From Allorhizobium ampelinum S4 (GTDB lineage: Bacteria > Pseudomonadota > Alphaproteobacteria > Rhizobiales > Rhizobiaceae), in contig NC_011989.1 in assembly GCF_000016285.1 (NCBI RefSeq), positions 1,739,001 to 1,803,000 of the forward strand: a DNA stretch of 64,000 nucleotides, read 5' to 3'. The number at the start of each line of letters is the position of its first letter. The stretch's first letter is position 1. Both the position numbers and the translations under genes were made by a program. This document shows positions 18,700 through 26,623 of this stretch, in pieces. Under the pieces are notes generated by a model, which saw only the letters and a list, made by a program, of their open reading frames with translations, was not told the origin of the DNA and made no database searches.

Positions 18700-19542
18700 C
18701 TAGCCATCAGTTTTGCCGCTGCGTTCCAGCTGCTTTGCAGCCTGCCAGAGCTCCTCCATCCGCTCAAGGCTGGCATCTTCCAGCGATGATTTTTCGGCGG
18801 ACAAGTATTTTTCGATATGGCCGAAGCGCCGTCTGAATTTCACATTCGTTCCGCGCAGGGCTTGCTCGGGATCGCTGCCGGTGTGTCGACCGATATTGAC
18901 CAGAGCGAAAATCAGATCTCCCAACTCGTCCTTTATCTTGTCTGGTTGCCCGGTTTGGAGCGCTTCACGCAGTTCGGCGATCTCCTCCTCGATCTTGTCG
19001 AGAATGGGTTCGGCCTCAGCCCAATCGAACCCGACCTTTGCAGCCTGTTCCTGAAGCTTTACGGCCTCCGTCAGGGCCGGAAACGTTCGCTGCACTGAGC
19101 CGAGATGACCGTCTTTAAACACCTCTGCCACACCACGTGCGGCGCGGCGTTCGGCTCTTTCCTGCTTTTCCTGTTTTTTAATCGCATCCCATTGCAGCTT
19201 GACGGCGTCAGGCGTATCGGCGTCTGAGCGGGCAAACACATGCGGATGACGACGGATCATCTTTGAGGTTACCGCTTCGACCACGTCGCCGAACGAAAAC
19301 AGTCCGGCCTCCTCGGCAATCCGCGCATGAAACACCACTTGCAGCAAGAGATCACCCAGTTCTTCGCAGAGATCGTCCGGATCGTTGCGCTCGATGGCGT
19401 CGGCTACTTCATAGGCTTCTTCCAGCGTATAAGGCTTGATGGTCTCGAAGGTCTGGACAATGTCCCAGGGGCAGCCGGTCTGCGGATCGCGAAGCGCCGC
19501 CATGATTTCGATCAGCCGGGCGATATCCTGTGAAGGCTGCAT
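18700..19542 (-). CDS. mazG: Nucleoside triphosphate pyrophosphohydrolase MazG
   Basis: MazG hydrolyses nucleoside triphosphates to monophosphates and pyrophosphate, acting as house-cleaning enzyme and modulator of (p)ppGpp. The 280-residue protein has two MazG domains, each with the metal-binding EExxE plus ExxD pattern: EEAYEVADAI with EELGDLLLQ in the N-domain, and EEEIAELREAL with DELGDLIFA in the C-domain. GCPWD near residue 23 is a family hallmark. It lies 23 bp downstream of the deaminase gene on the same strand, so they are probably co-transcribed. Confidence 0.93.
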   Translation of the reverse strand: MQPSQDIARLIEIMAALRDPQTGCPWDIVQTFETIKPYTLEEAYEVADAIERNDPDDLCEELGDLLLQVVFHARIAEEAGLFSFGDVVEAVTSKMIRRHPHVFARSDADTPDAVKLQWDAIKKQEKQERAERRAARGVAEVFKDGHLGSVQRTFPALTEAVKLQEQAAKVGFDWAEAEPILDKIEEEIAELREALQTGQPDKIKDELGDLIFALVNIGRHTGSDPEQALRGTNVKFRRRFGHIEKYLSAEKSSLEDASLERMEELWQAAKQLERSGKTDG

Positions 19543-19565
19543 GGTTTTTCCTTATTCAACAAAGA

Positions 19566-20153
19566 TCAGTTTAGCGGAATGTCGTTGCCGCTTTTGGCTG
19601 ATTGATATTGGCCGGAGAGATTGCCATAGAGGCCACGGATCGTCTGAGCCTGGGTTAGCAGTTCCCCACGAATTGCATCGTCTTCCACTTCAATCATGTC
19701 GTTGATGGCGAAACTGTGCCAGAAGGCGTTCTGCTTGCGATAGCCGCCGGGCTCCAGTCCGAACACTTCCTTCAGAATTTTCAGGTCATGGGGAATGGCG
19801 AAGGCATCGCGGCTATCTTCATGGCTGAAGAAATAATAGAAATTGTCAAAACCCGCCCAGGTGATCGCCGACATGCACATGGTGCAGGGTTCGTGGGTGG
19901 AGAGGAAAATCAGCTCTGATGTCGGTGGGCGCTCGCCCAGTTCGTAAAAGCGCTTCAGCGTATGAACTTCGCCATGCCAGAGCGGGTTGTCCAACTCGTT
20001 ATTGGTCTCCGCCAGCACCAGAGACAGGTCCGATTTGCGCAAGATTGCCGCGCCGAAAATCTTGTTGCCCTCGGCCACGCCTTTTTCCGTCAGCGGGATG
20101 ATGTCCTGTTCGATCACGTCAAGCAATCTGGCAGTGAGATTTTGATCGGTCAT
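19566..20153 (-). CDS. Cytidine/deoxycytidylate deaminase-family protein
   Basis: This 195-residue protein has the zinc-dependent deaminase motifs: HGEVHTLKRF (HxE with the proton-shuttling Glu) and PCTMCMSAI (PCxxC). Family members deaminate nucleosides, nucleotides or tRNA adenosine; the long C-terminal half (HDLKILKEVFGLEPGGYR) does not fit TadA, so a small-molecule substrate is more likely. ATG 20153 follows AAGGAG; the longer start at 20222 lacks such a site. It sits upstream of mazG, which suggests a nucleotide-hygiene pair. Confidence 0.75.
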   Translation of the reverse strand: MTDQNLTARLLDVIEQDIIPLTEKGVAEGNKIFGAAILRKSDLSLVLAETNNELDNPLWHGEVHTLKRFYELGERPPTSELIFLSTHEPCTMCMSAITWAGFDNFYYFFSHEDSRDAFAIPHDLKILKEVFGLEPGGYRKQNAFWHSFAINDMIEVEDDAIRGELLTQAQTIRGLYGNLSGQYQSAKSGNDIPLN

Positions 20154-20427
20154 GATGGGCAGCGCTCCTTGAAATCCGTCTTTGTCTTTTCGGTAAAACC
20201 GGTGGACACTTTTACCGGACAAACTCGCAGCACATTTAGCGGCAAGCGGCGGCCAAGGGAAAGCCTTCCTCTGCGTATTGATTGAAAATTGCCGGGACGG
20301 GTTGGTTTTGCTCTTATCCTCAAATGCGTTAGGATAGAAATATCGATGCCGTTGGGAAGGCAGATTCGTGTTTCTTCATAAGAGCGTTGTTTTCCCGGAT
20401 AATGGCGAGATAACAAGGAATGGGTCT

Positions 20428-21885
20428 TTGAGCATCGAGTCTGACAAGCTGGCGGTTTTTCCGGCGTTTTTTCGCGTTTCCGGCGCGAAATTGGCTGTGT
20501 TCGGCGATGGCGACGAGGCGTTTGCCAAGGCTAGACTGATCGCCAATACGTCCGCGACCATCATTGCCTTCACTCGGGATCCAGCCCCTGCATATGCAGC
20601 CTTTCTGAAGCGTAAAACCATCGAGATCGATCCATCGCCGTTTTCTCCTGATCTGCTGGCGGGGATGAAAATGGTTTTTGCCGCGACCGGTGATGGTGCG
20701 GCGGATCGGATGATTGTTGAAGCGGCTAGGCTGCAAAAAATTCCGGCCAATGCCGTCGATCAGCCGGATTATTGCGATTTTTATACGCCGGCGTTGGTCA
20801 ATCGTGCGCCGATTGCGGTGGCAATTGGCACGGAAGGTGTGGGGCCAGTGCTGGCCCAGATGATCCGCGCTGGAATTGACAGGCAATTGCCGAGGTCGCT
20901 GGGCAAGTTGGGCCGTTTGGCCAACAGCTACCGTCATGCCGTTGACCGGCTGTTGCCGCGCGGTGTGGCACGCCGTCTGTTCTGGCGTTCTTTCTTTCAA
21001 GGCGACGTGGCCGATGCAATGGAAGGTGGGGATGTGAAGGCTGCTCGTCGCCGGGCGACAAAGCTGCTTAAGTCGGCGGCCAATACCGTGCCGGAAGGTA
21101 GGATCTTTCTGGTCGGGGCAGGGCCGGGGGCGGAAGACCTGCTGACCCTGCGCGCCCATCGACTGATGATGGAAGCTGACGCGATTGTTTATGATGCTTT
21201 GGTGCCACAGGCCGTTGTCGATATGGGCCGGCGTGATGCGGACCGTATTCCAGTCGGCAAGCGCAAGGGCTGTCATTCCAAGTCGCAGAGCGAGATCAAT
21301 GATCTCCTCGTGGCGCTCGGTCAGGCTGGCAAGCGTGTCGTGCGGCTGAAATCCGGTGATCCCTTGATCTTCGGTCGGGCAGGCGAGGAAATGGCGGCGC
21401 TGCGCGATGCCGGTATCGCCTATGAGATCGTGCCCGGCGTCACTTCGGCGCTGGCGGCAGCCGCAGATTTTGAATTGCCGCTGACGTTGCGCGGCGTATC
21501 TTCTTCGCTGGTCTTTACCACAGGCCATGACCTGACCGGCGATGTTCTGCCCGACTGGGCGCGGCTGGCGCTATCAGGCGCAACCGTTGCCGTCTATATG
21601 GGCCGCACGGTGGCGGCTTCCGTCGCCGAACGGCTGATTGCCGGTGGATTGGCGCAAGACACGACGGTTGCCGTGGTGGAAAATGCTGGACGCGGCGACC
21701 GCCGCCTGCTGCATGGCACGCTGCGGGAATTGCCGGGTCTGGAAGCCATGACGGAACTGACAGGGCCGGTGATGGTCATTATCGGCGATGCGGTGGCGGG
21801 TGCGAATTTCGAGCGGTCGATGCCGTTGGCGCAGGCGCGTCTTGGCCTGGCGAATGTCGATCAACAGCAGATGACGAGGGTTTGA
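20428..21885 (+). CDS. cysG: Siroheme synthase CysG
   Basis: CysG makes siroheme for sulfite reductase: an N-terminal precorrin-2 dehydrogenase/ferrochelatase domain (about residues 1-205) and a C-terminal uroporphyrinogen-III methyltransferase (from GAGPGAEDLLTLRA onward, with the LKSGDPLIFGRAGEE motif). The NAD loop of the first domain reads VFGDGDEAFAKARL, looser than the usual GGG pattern. TTG 20428 (AAGGA 8 bp upstream) fits a short leader before VFPAFFRV; GTG 20368 with GGAAGG is an equally good alternative and would add 20 residues. It heads the cys operon. Confidence 0.92.
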   Translation: MSIESDKLAVFPAFFRVSGAKLAVFGDGDEAFAKARLIANTSATIIAFTRDPAPAYAAFLKRKTIEIDPSPFSPDLLAGMKMVFAATGDGAADRMIVEAARLQKIPANAVDQPDYCDFYTPALVNRAPIAVAIGTEGVGPVLAQMIRAGIDRQLPRSLGKLGRLANSYRHAVDRLLPRGVARRLFWRSFFQGDVADAMEGGDVKAARRRATKLLKSAANTVPEGRIFLVGAGPGAEDLLTLRAHRLMMEADAIVYDALVPQAVVDMGRRDADRIPVGKRKGCHSKSQSEINDLLVALGQAGKRVVRLKSGDPLIFGRAGEEMAALRDAGIAYEIVPGVTSALAAAADFELPLTLRGVSSSLVFTTGHDLTGDVLPDWARLALSGATVAVYMGRTVAASVAERLIAGGLAQDTTVAVVENAGRGDRRLLHGTLRELPGLEAMTELTGPVMVIIGDAVAGANFERSMPLAQARLGLANVDQQQMTRV

Positions 21886-21887
21886 CA

Positions 21888-22202
21888 ATGGCAGAAAAAG
21901 TCTTGACCGCCAACCGCTTGAGCGATGGCATCGCTGTCTGGCTCGATGCTTCCGGCAAATGGGTGGAAGACCTGCAATCGTCGCTGGTTGCTCGTCATGC
22001 CGAGGCTGTCGCGGCGCTGGAAGCTAGCGGCAAGCGGGACTTTACCAATAACCTCGTTGTTGACGTCGCCGTGGTCGATGTGGAAGAGCGGGATGGAAAG
22101 CTCTGGCCGCTGCGCCTGCGTGAGCGTATTCGCGCCGCAGGCCCGACCATTCCCTATGCGGATGGGCATGGTCATGCTGATCCTGATTTTGTCGCCGTCT
22201 AA
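21888..22202 (+). CDS. DUF2849 family protein of the sulfite-reduction operon
   Basis: This 104-residue protein begins 2 bp after the cysG stop. It matches the small DUF2849 family, which in rhizobia and relatives lies between cysG and cysI. No catalytic motif is visible; the sequence has an N-terminal beta-rich part (VLTANRLSDGIAVWLD) and a helix. The conserved position suggests a helper or regulator of sulfite reduction, but no function is known. The dispersed two-hairpin repeat lies directly after its stop. Confidence 0.8.
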   Translation: MAEKVLTANRLSDGIAVWLDASGKWVEDLQSSLVARHAEAVAALEASGKRDFTNNLVVDVAVVDVEERDGKLWPLRLRERIRAAGPTIPYADGHGHADPDFVAV

Positions 22203-22305
22203 AGTTTATCAGGGAAAAGTGGGACCCGGTTTTCCCGAAAGATAAACGAAAACAAAAAAGATCTAGAGTTTGTTTGGTTCAATCTGAACCTGACCGACTA
22301 TAGAG
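22203..22305. repeat. Dispersed two-hairpin repeat, copy A (inside cys operon)
   Basis: Hairpin 1 spans 22204-22247, with outer arms GTTTATC/GATAAAC and a centre related to GGAAAAGTG..CCGGTTTTCC. Hairpin 2 spans 22263-22303, with core GGTTCA-ATC-TGAACC and weaker outer pairing. Copies B (29.2 kb) and C (62.2 kb) have the same two-part layout and the GAAAACAA spacer. The element separates DUF2849 from cysI. Confidence 0.85.
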
Positions 22306-22318
22306 CCTGAGGAAAGAC

Positions 22319-23992
22319 ATGTATCGTTACGATGAATTTGACCATGCCTTTGTTGCGGCCCGCGTGGACCAGTTTCGCGATCAGGTAGGTCGCCGCTTGT
22401 CCGGTGAGTTGGCGGAAGATGCGTTCAAGCCGCTTCGGTTGATGAACGGCGTATATTTGCAGTTGCACGCCTATATGCTGCGCGTCGCCATTCCCTATGG
22501 CACGTTGAACGCCAAGCAGATGCGGATGCTGGCCCATGTGGCGCGCAAATATGACCGTGGCTATGGTCATTTCACAACACGCCAGAACATCCAGTATAAC
22601 TGGCCGAAGCTGTCGGATACGCCGGATATTCTGCAAGAGCTGGCCAGCGTCGAGATGCACGCGATCCAGACCTCCGGCAACTGTATCCGCAATGTCACCG
22701 CCGACCATTTTGCCGGTGCAGCGCAGGATGAGGTTGCCGATCCACGCCCCTACGCTGAAATCCTGCGGCAATGGTCTTCGGTCCACCCGGAGTTTTCCTT
22801 CCTGCCGCGCAAGTTCAAGATTGCCGTGACCGGGGCTGAGCGCGACCGCGCCGCCATCCAGGTGCATGATATCGGCTTGCATGTGAAGAAGGACGCGAGC
22901 GGAAATCTTGGCTTTGCCGTCTATGTCGGCGGCGGTCAGGGCAGAACGCCGATGATTGCCAAGAAGATCAAGGATTTCCTGCCCGAAGAAGACATGCTGT
23001 CCTATATCACCGCCATTGTGCGGGTTTATAATCTGCATGGTCGCCGCGACAACAAATACAAGGCGCGGATCAAGATCCTCGTGCATGAAACCGGCACGGA
23101 AGAACTGACCCGCCAGATCGATGCGGAATTCGCAAACCTGAAGGACAGTGTGCTGAAGCTGCCCGATGCCGACATTCGCGCCATTGAGAGCTATTTTGCC
23201 CTGCCTGATCTGGTTGAGCGTCCAGAGGGCTGGGAAGTTCTGGCCAAATCCAAGAAGGCGGATGACGGTTTTGCCACCTGGCTTGCGCAGAATGTCCAGC
23301 CGCACAAGCATCCCGATTACGGTATGGTGACGATTTCGCTGAAGCCGATCGGCGGCATTCCCGGCGATGCCAGCGATGCCCAGATGGATCTCGTGGCGGA
23401 TCTGGCGGAGCGTTTTGGTTTTGACGAAATCCGCGTCAGCCATGAACAGAACCTGATCCTGCCGCATGTGGCGATGGCCGATCTGCCAGCGCTGTATCAG
23501 GCACTATCAGGTGCTAATCTTGCCACCGCCAATGCGGGCCTGATCACTGACATTATTGCCTGTCCCGGGCTGGATTATTGCGCACTCGCCAATGCCCGCG
23601 CCATTCCGGTAGCGCAGGCAATTTCCTCGCGCTTCGGCTCCCAGGCGCGCCAAGCGGAAATCGGTGAGCTGAAAATCAAGATTTCCGGCTGTATCAATGC
23701 CTGCGGCCATCACCATGTCGGCCATATCGGTCTGCTGGGTGTGGAAAAGAAGGGTGCGGAGCTTTACCAGATCACGCTGGGCGGATCGGGGGATGAAAAC
23801 TCGTCTATCGGCGAAATCATCGGCCGCGGTTTCGAGCCAGAAAAGGTAACGGATGCGGTGGAGACGGTGGTTGATACCTATCTGGCGCTGCGGCTTGATC
23901 CGAAGGAAACCTTCCTTGAGGCTTATCGCCGTGTCGGGCCAAAGCCCTTCAAGGAAGCCCTGTATGGCGGCGCATCCGCCGAAGCCGCCTGA
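22319..23992 (+). CDS. cysI: Sulfite reductase hemoprotein CysI
   Basis: CysI reduces sulfite to sulfide with six electrons in cysteine biosynthesis, using siroheme and a 4Fe-4S cluster. The 557-residue protein has two nitrite/sulfite-reductase ferredoxin-like and siroheme halves. The cluster ligands are visible as CPGLDYC (CX5C) and CINAC (CX3C) in ISGCINACGHHHVGHIG. No flavoprotein CysJ gene is nearby, so electrons may come from ferredoxin, perhaps through the Fpr reductase downstream. It starts 14 bp after repeat copy A, with GGAAAG as binding site. Confidence 0.95.
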   Translation: MYRYDEFDHAFVAARVDQFRDQVGRRLSGELAEDAFKPLRLMNGVYLQLHAYMLRVAIPYGTLNAKQMRMLAHVARKYDRGYGHFTTRQNIQYNWPKLSDTPDILQELASVEMHAIQTSGNCIRNVTADHFAGAAQDEVADPRPYAEILRQWSSVHPEFSFLPRKFKIAVTGAERDRAAIQVHDIGLHVKKDASGNLGFAVYVGGGQGRTPMIAKKIKDFLPEEDMLSYITAIVRVYNLHGRRDNKYKARIKILVHETGTEELTRQIDAEFANLKDSVLKLPDADIRAIESYFALPDLVERPEGWEVLAKSKKADDGFATWLAQNVQPHKHPDYGMVTISLKPIGGIPGDASDAQMDLVADLAERFGFDEIRVSHEQNLILPHVAMADLPALYQALSGANLATANAGLITDIIACPGLDYCALANARAIPVAQAISSRFGSQARQAEIGELKIKISGCINACGHHHVGHIGLLGVEKKGAELYQITLGGSGDENSSIGEIIGRGFEPEKVTDAVETVVDTYLALRLDPKETFLEAYRRVGPKPFKEALYGGASAEAA

Positions 23993-24003
23993 GGAGCGCG
24001 ATC

Positions 24004-24510
24004 ATGAGCCGTATCTGGACCGAAACCGGTTTTGCCGCACAGGACGTCTGGCTGGAGGAAACCGAAGAGCTGAAAGTGGCTGAGGGCCAGAAAGCGCTTC
24101 TGCCGCTGGACGCCTTTATCGCTGCGGCTGAAGACAGCAATGCCGTCGATCTCGGCGTGGTAATCGCGCCAGCCGATGACGTGACGAAACTGAAACCCTA
24201 TCTCGACCGTATCGCCATCATTGCCGTGAAATTCCCGGCCTATAATGACGGGCGTGGCTTTAGCCATGCTTCGCTGCTGCGCGACAGGCTTGGTTATCAG
24301 GGTGAGGTGCGAGCAGTGGGTGACGTGCTGATCGATCAGGTGCCGCTGATGTTGCGCACCGGCTTCGACAGCTTTGCCGTGACCAATGCGGTGGCGCTGA
24401 AACGGCTGGAAGAGGGGCGTCTGCCGGGGATTGCCAATCATTATCAGCCAACTGCCCGGCCAGCTGCTGAGGTTGGCGGTTATAGCTGGCGCCGCCGGTC
24501 GGCTTCTTGA
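24004..24510 (+). CDS. DUF934 family protein of the sulfate-assimilation operon
   Basis: This 168-residue protein belongs to DUF934, which is nearly always found beside cysI or cysH. The FPAYNDGRGFSHASLLRDRLGYQGEVRAVGD region (here given in part: FPAYNDGRGFS) and LRTGFDSF are the conserved blocks. No catalytic residues are established for the family. It begins 11 bp after cysI (GAGGAGCG upstream). CysH itself is not in the window, so adenylylsulfate reduction must be encoded elsewhere. Confidence 0.85.
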   Translation: MSRIWTETGFAAQDVWLEETEELKVAEGQKALLPLDAFIAAAEDSNAVDLGVVIAPADDVTKLKPYLDRIAIIAVKFPAYNDGRGFSHASLLRDRLGYQGEVRAVGDVLIDQVPLMLRTGFDSFAVTNAVALKRLEEGRLPGIANHYQPTARPAAEVGGYSWRRRSAS

Positions 24511-24573
24511 GGCCGGTCTACTCATAAGGAACGATGTAATGGCCTTGCTGCGCGCCTCGTCTCACTGTCGGTT

Positions 24574-24602
24574 GCACGCTTTTCATAATTTGGAAAGCGT
24601 GC
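24574..24602 (+). terminator. Stable hairpin after the cys operon
   Basis: The arms GCACGCTTTTC (24574-24584) and GGAAAGCGTGC (24592-24602) pair over 11 positions (one T-G pair) around a 7-nt loop. It lies 63 bp after the DUF934 stop, but no T-run follows, so it may be a Rho-independent-like end or an mRNA-stabilising stem. Confidence 0.4.
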
Positions 24603-24750
24603 GCTGCTGCGGTTTATGATCGCATCCACGTGTGGCCTCTGGCCATGCTTGGGATTTTACAGTAACAGGCCCGCCAAGGCGGATAATGCATGCCCGAATA
24701 CGCCCTGATCCGCGGCGGTTCAATATGCGATTTGAAGGACCCGAACGCTG

Positions 24751-25563
24751 ATGAATGCTCCTGCAAAGACCGATAATGCCGAACTGATCGTCCCGGAAGG
24801 CGTCTATGCCGAAACGGTGCTGAGCGTGACGCATTATACCGACCACTTGTTCCGCTTCCGGATGACCCGGCCTGCCGGTTTTCGTTTCCGTTCGGGCGAG
24901 TTCGCGATGATCGGCCTGATGGTGGATGGCAAGCCGCTCTACCGCGCCTATTCCATCGCCAGCCCGTCCTGGGACGAGGAACTGGAATTTTTCTCGATCA
25001 AGGTGCCGAACGGGCCGCTGACCCAGCATTTGCAACGCATCCAGCCGGGCGACCGGGTGCTGATGCGCAAGAAGCCGACCGGCACCCTGGTGCTGGACGC
25101 GCTGACGCCGGGCAAGCGGCTCTATATGTTCTCGACCGGCACCGGCATTGCACCCTTCGCCAGCCTGATCCGCGATCCGGAAACCTATGAGAAATTCGAG
25201 GAGGTCATCCTCACCCACACCTGCCGCGATGTCGCCGAGCTGAAATATGGGTTCGACCTGATTTCCGAGATCAAGGCCGATGAGATGCTGAGCGAAATCG
25301 TTGGCGACAAGCTGAAACATTACGCCACCGCCACCCGCGAAGACTATCCTTTCACGGGGCGGATCACCGACCTGATCGAAAACGGCAAGCTGTTTACTGA
25401 CCTTGGCGTCCCGGCGCTGGACCCGGCCATTGACCGTGGAATGATTTGCGGCTCGACAGCGATGTTGAAGGACACCAAGGCGCTGCTGGAAAAGGCTGGG
25501 CTGACCGAAGGTGCCAACAACAAGCCAGCCGAATTCGTCATCGAGCGGGCGTTCGTCGGCTGA
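24751..25563 (+). CDS. fpr: Ferredoxin/flavodoxin-NADP+ reductase
   Basis: Fpr is an FAD protein that moves electrons between NADPH and ferredoxin or flavodoxin. The 270-residue protein has FAD-binding RAYSIASP and IKVPNGPLTQHL, and NADP-binding GTGIAPFASLIRDP. The C-terminus ends in Phe-Val-Gly after ERAFVG, the bacterial subclass I type. It lies 240 bp after DUF934 with a hairpin in between, so it is probably its own transcript, though the reductant supply for CysI is a sensible role. Confidence 0.93.
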   Translation: MNAPAKTDNAELIVPEGVYAETVLSVTHYTDHLFRFRMTRPAGFRFRSGEFAMIGLMVDGKPLYRAYSIASPSWDEELEFFSIKVPNGPLTQHLQRIQPGDRVLMRKKPTGTLVLDALTPGKRLYMFSTGTGIAPFASLIRDPETYEKFEEVILTHTCRDVAELKYGFDLISEIKADEMLSEIVGDKLKHYATATREDYPFTGRITDLIENGKLFTDLGVPALDPAIDRGMICGSTAMLKDTKALLEKAGLTEGANNKPAEFVIERAFVG

Positions 25564-25592
25564 TTTTCGGCGCTGTATCGTCGCTTCCGAGT

Positions 25593-25621
25593 TTCGTGCG
25601 GCAGCGTTGCTGCCGCACGAA
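25593..25621 (+). terminator. Perfect 13-bp hairpin after fpr
   Basis: TTCGTGCGGCAGC (25593-25605) pairs fully with 25609-25621 around a GTT loop. It starts 29 bp past the fpr stop. There is no T-run, so it may act as a terminator or as a 3' stabiliser. Confidence 0.5.
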
Positions 25622-25711
25622 TGGATCATGGCTTGCTGCGTCTAGAGCATTGTGCGTTTCACCAAGTGTATAGACTGCATAATTTTCCGGTTCGTCCTTG
25701 GGAGAGATATC

Positions 25712-26416
25712 ATGTCCGCAGAAAAAGTTGCTGTTGTTACGGCTGGCGGAAGCGGCATGGGTGCCGAATGCGCCAGACGTCTTGCCGCTGATGGCTACAA
25801 GGTCGCCATCCTGTCATCTTCCGGCAAGGGCGAGGCACTGGCGACTGAGCTTGGCGGTATTGGCGTAACCGGGTCCAATCAATCCAATGAAGACCTGGCG
25901 GGTCTGATCGATACCACCATGGAAACCTGGGGGCGGATCGATGTGCTGGTCAACAGTGCCGGTCACGGCCCTCGCGCCCAGATCATCGAGATCACCGACG
26001 AGCAATGGCATATGGGCATGGACGTTTATCTGATGAACGTCGTTCGTCCCGTCCGTCTCGTCACGCCGATCATGCAGGCGCAAAAATCGGGCGCGATCAT
26101 CAATATTTCCACCGCCTGGGCGTTTGAACCCTCATCGATGTTCCCGACCTCGGCGGTGTTTCGCGCCGGTCTTGCGGCCTATACGAAGATTTTCGCCGAT
26201 ACCTATGCCGCGGACAATATTCGCATGAACAATGTTCTGCCGGGCTGGATCGACAGCCTGCCCGCAACCGAACAGCGCCGGGATGCCGTTCCGATGAAGC
26301 GATATGGCACAAGCGCGGAGATCGCCGCGACCGTCGCTTTTCTGGCGTCCGAGGGCGCAGGGTATATCACTGGTCAAAATCTTAAAGTGGATGGTGGATT
26401 GACCCGGTCGGTATGA
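25712..26416 (+). CDS. Short-chain dehydrogenase-like protein lacking the Tyr/Lys pair
   Basis: This 234-residue Rossmann-fold protein has the cofactor loop TAGGSGMGAE, NSAG and NIST (Ser133) of classical SDRs, and ends with GQNLKVDGGLTRS. The catalytic YxxxK is not present: the aligned stretch reads SAVFRAGLAAYTK, placing Ser147 and Arg151 where Tyr and Lys should be. It may bind NAD(P) without usual dehydrogenase chemistry, or belong to a divergent SDR group. ATG 25712 follows GGGAGAG; the start at 25652 adds an unrelated leader. Confidence 0.75.
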   Translation: MSAEKVAVVTAGGSGMGAECARRLAADGYKVAILSSSGKGEALATELGGIGVTGSNQSNEDLAGLIDTTMETWGRIDVLVNSAGHGPRAQIIEITDEQWHMGMDVYLMNVVRPVRLVTPIMQAQKSGAIINISTAWAFEPSSMFPTSAVFRAGLAAYTKIFADTYAADNIRMNNVLPGWIDSLPATEQRRDAVPMKRYGTSAEIAATVAFLASEGAGYITGQNLKVDGGLTRSV

Positions 26417-26455
26417 CCGGTTGGAGGGGGAGGTCCGCCTCCGCTTAAGCCTTCA

Positions 26456-26496
26456 TTAACCATAACGCGAACTATTCCCCCTAACGCCTTAACCAT
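26456..26496 (+). promoter_or_regulatory. Pair of TTAACCAT sites upstream of rlpA (CtrA half-site candidates)
   Basis: TTAACCAT occurs at 26456-26463 and 26489-26496, 33 bp apart, or about three helical turns. This 8-mer is the published CtrA half-site of alphaproteobacteria. The downstream gene encodes a septal cell-wall protein, which fits cell-cycle control. Binding is inferred, not shown. Confidence 0.45.
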
Positions 26497-26623
26497 AATC
26501 GCATTTTCGCCATTTTATCCCCATTTCTATTGTGGCACAGTCCTGTGTCACTTCGGGGGACTAAAATTTGACATTTATTCTTTGCAATGGCCGCGTCGCG
26601 GTCCTGATTGGTGTGTCGGTGCG

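Noticed and set aside
25640..25680. Sequence CTAGAGCATTGTGCGTTTC as a further copy of the dispersed repeat
   Set aside because: It shares only the CTAGAGC start with the RIME-like elements and has no inverted partner.
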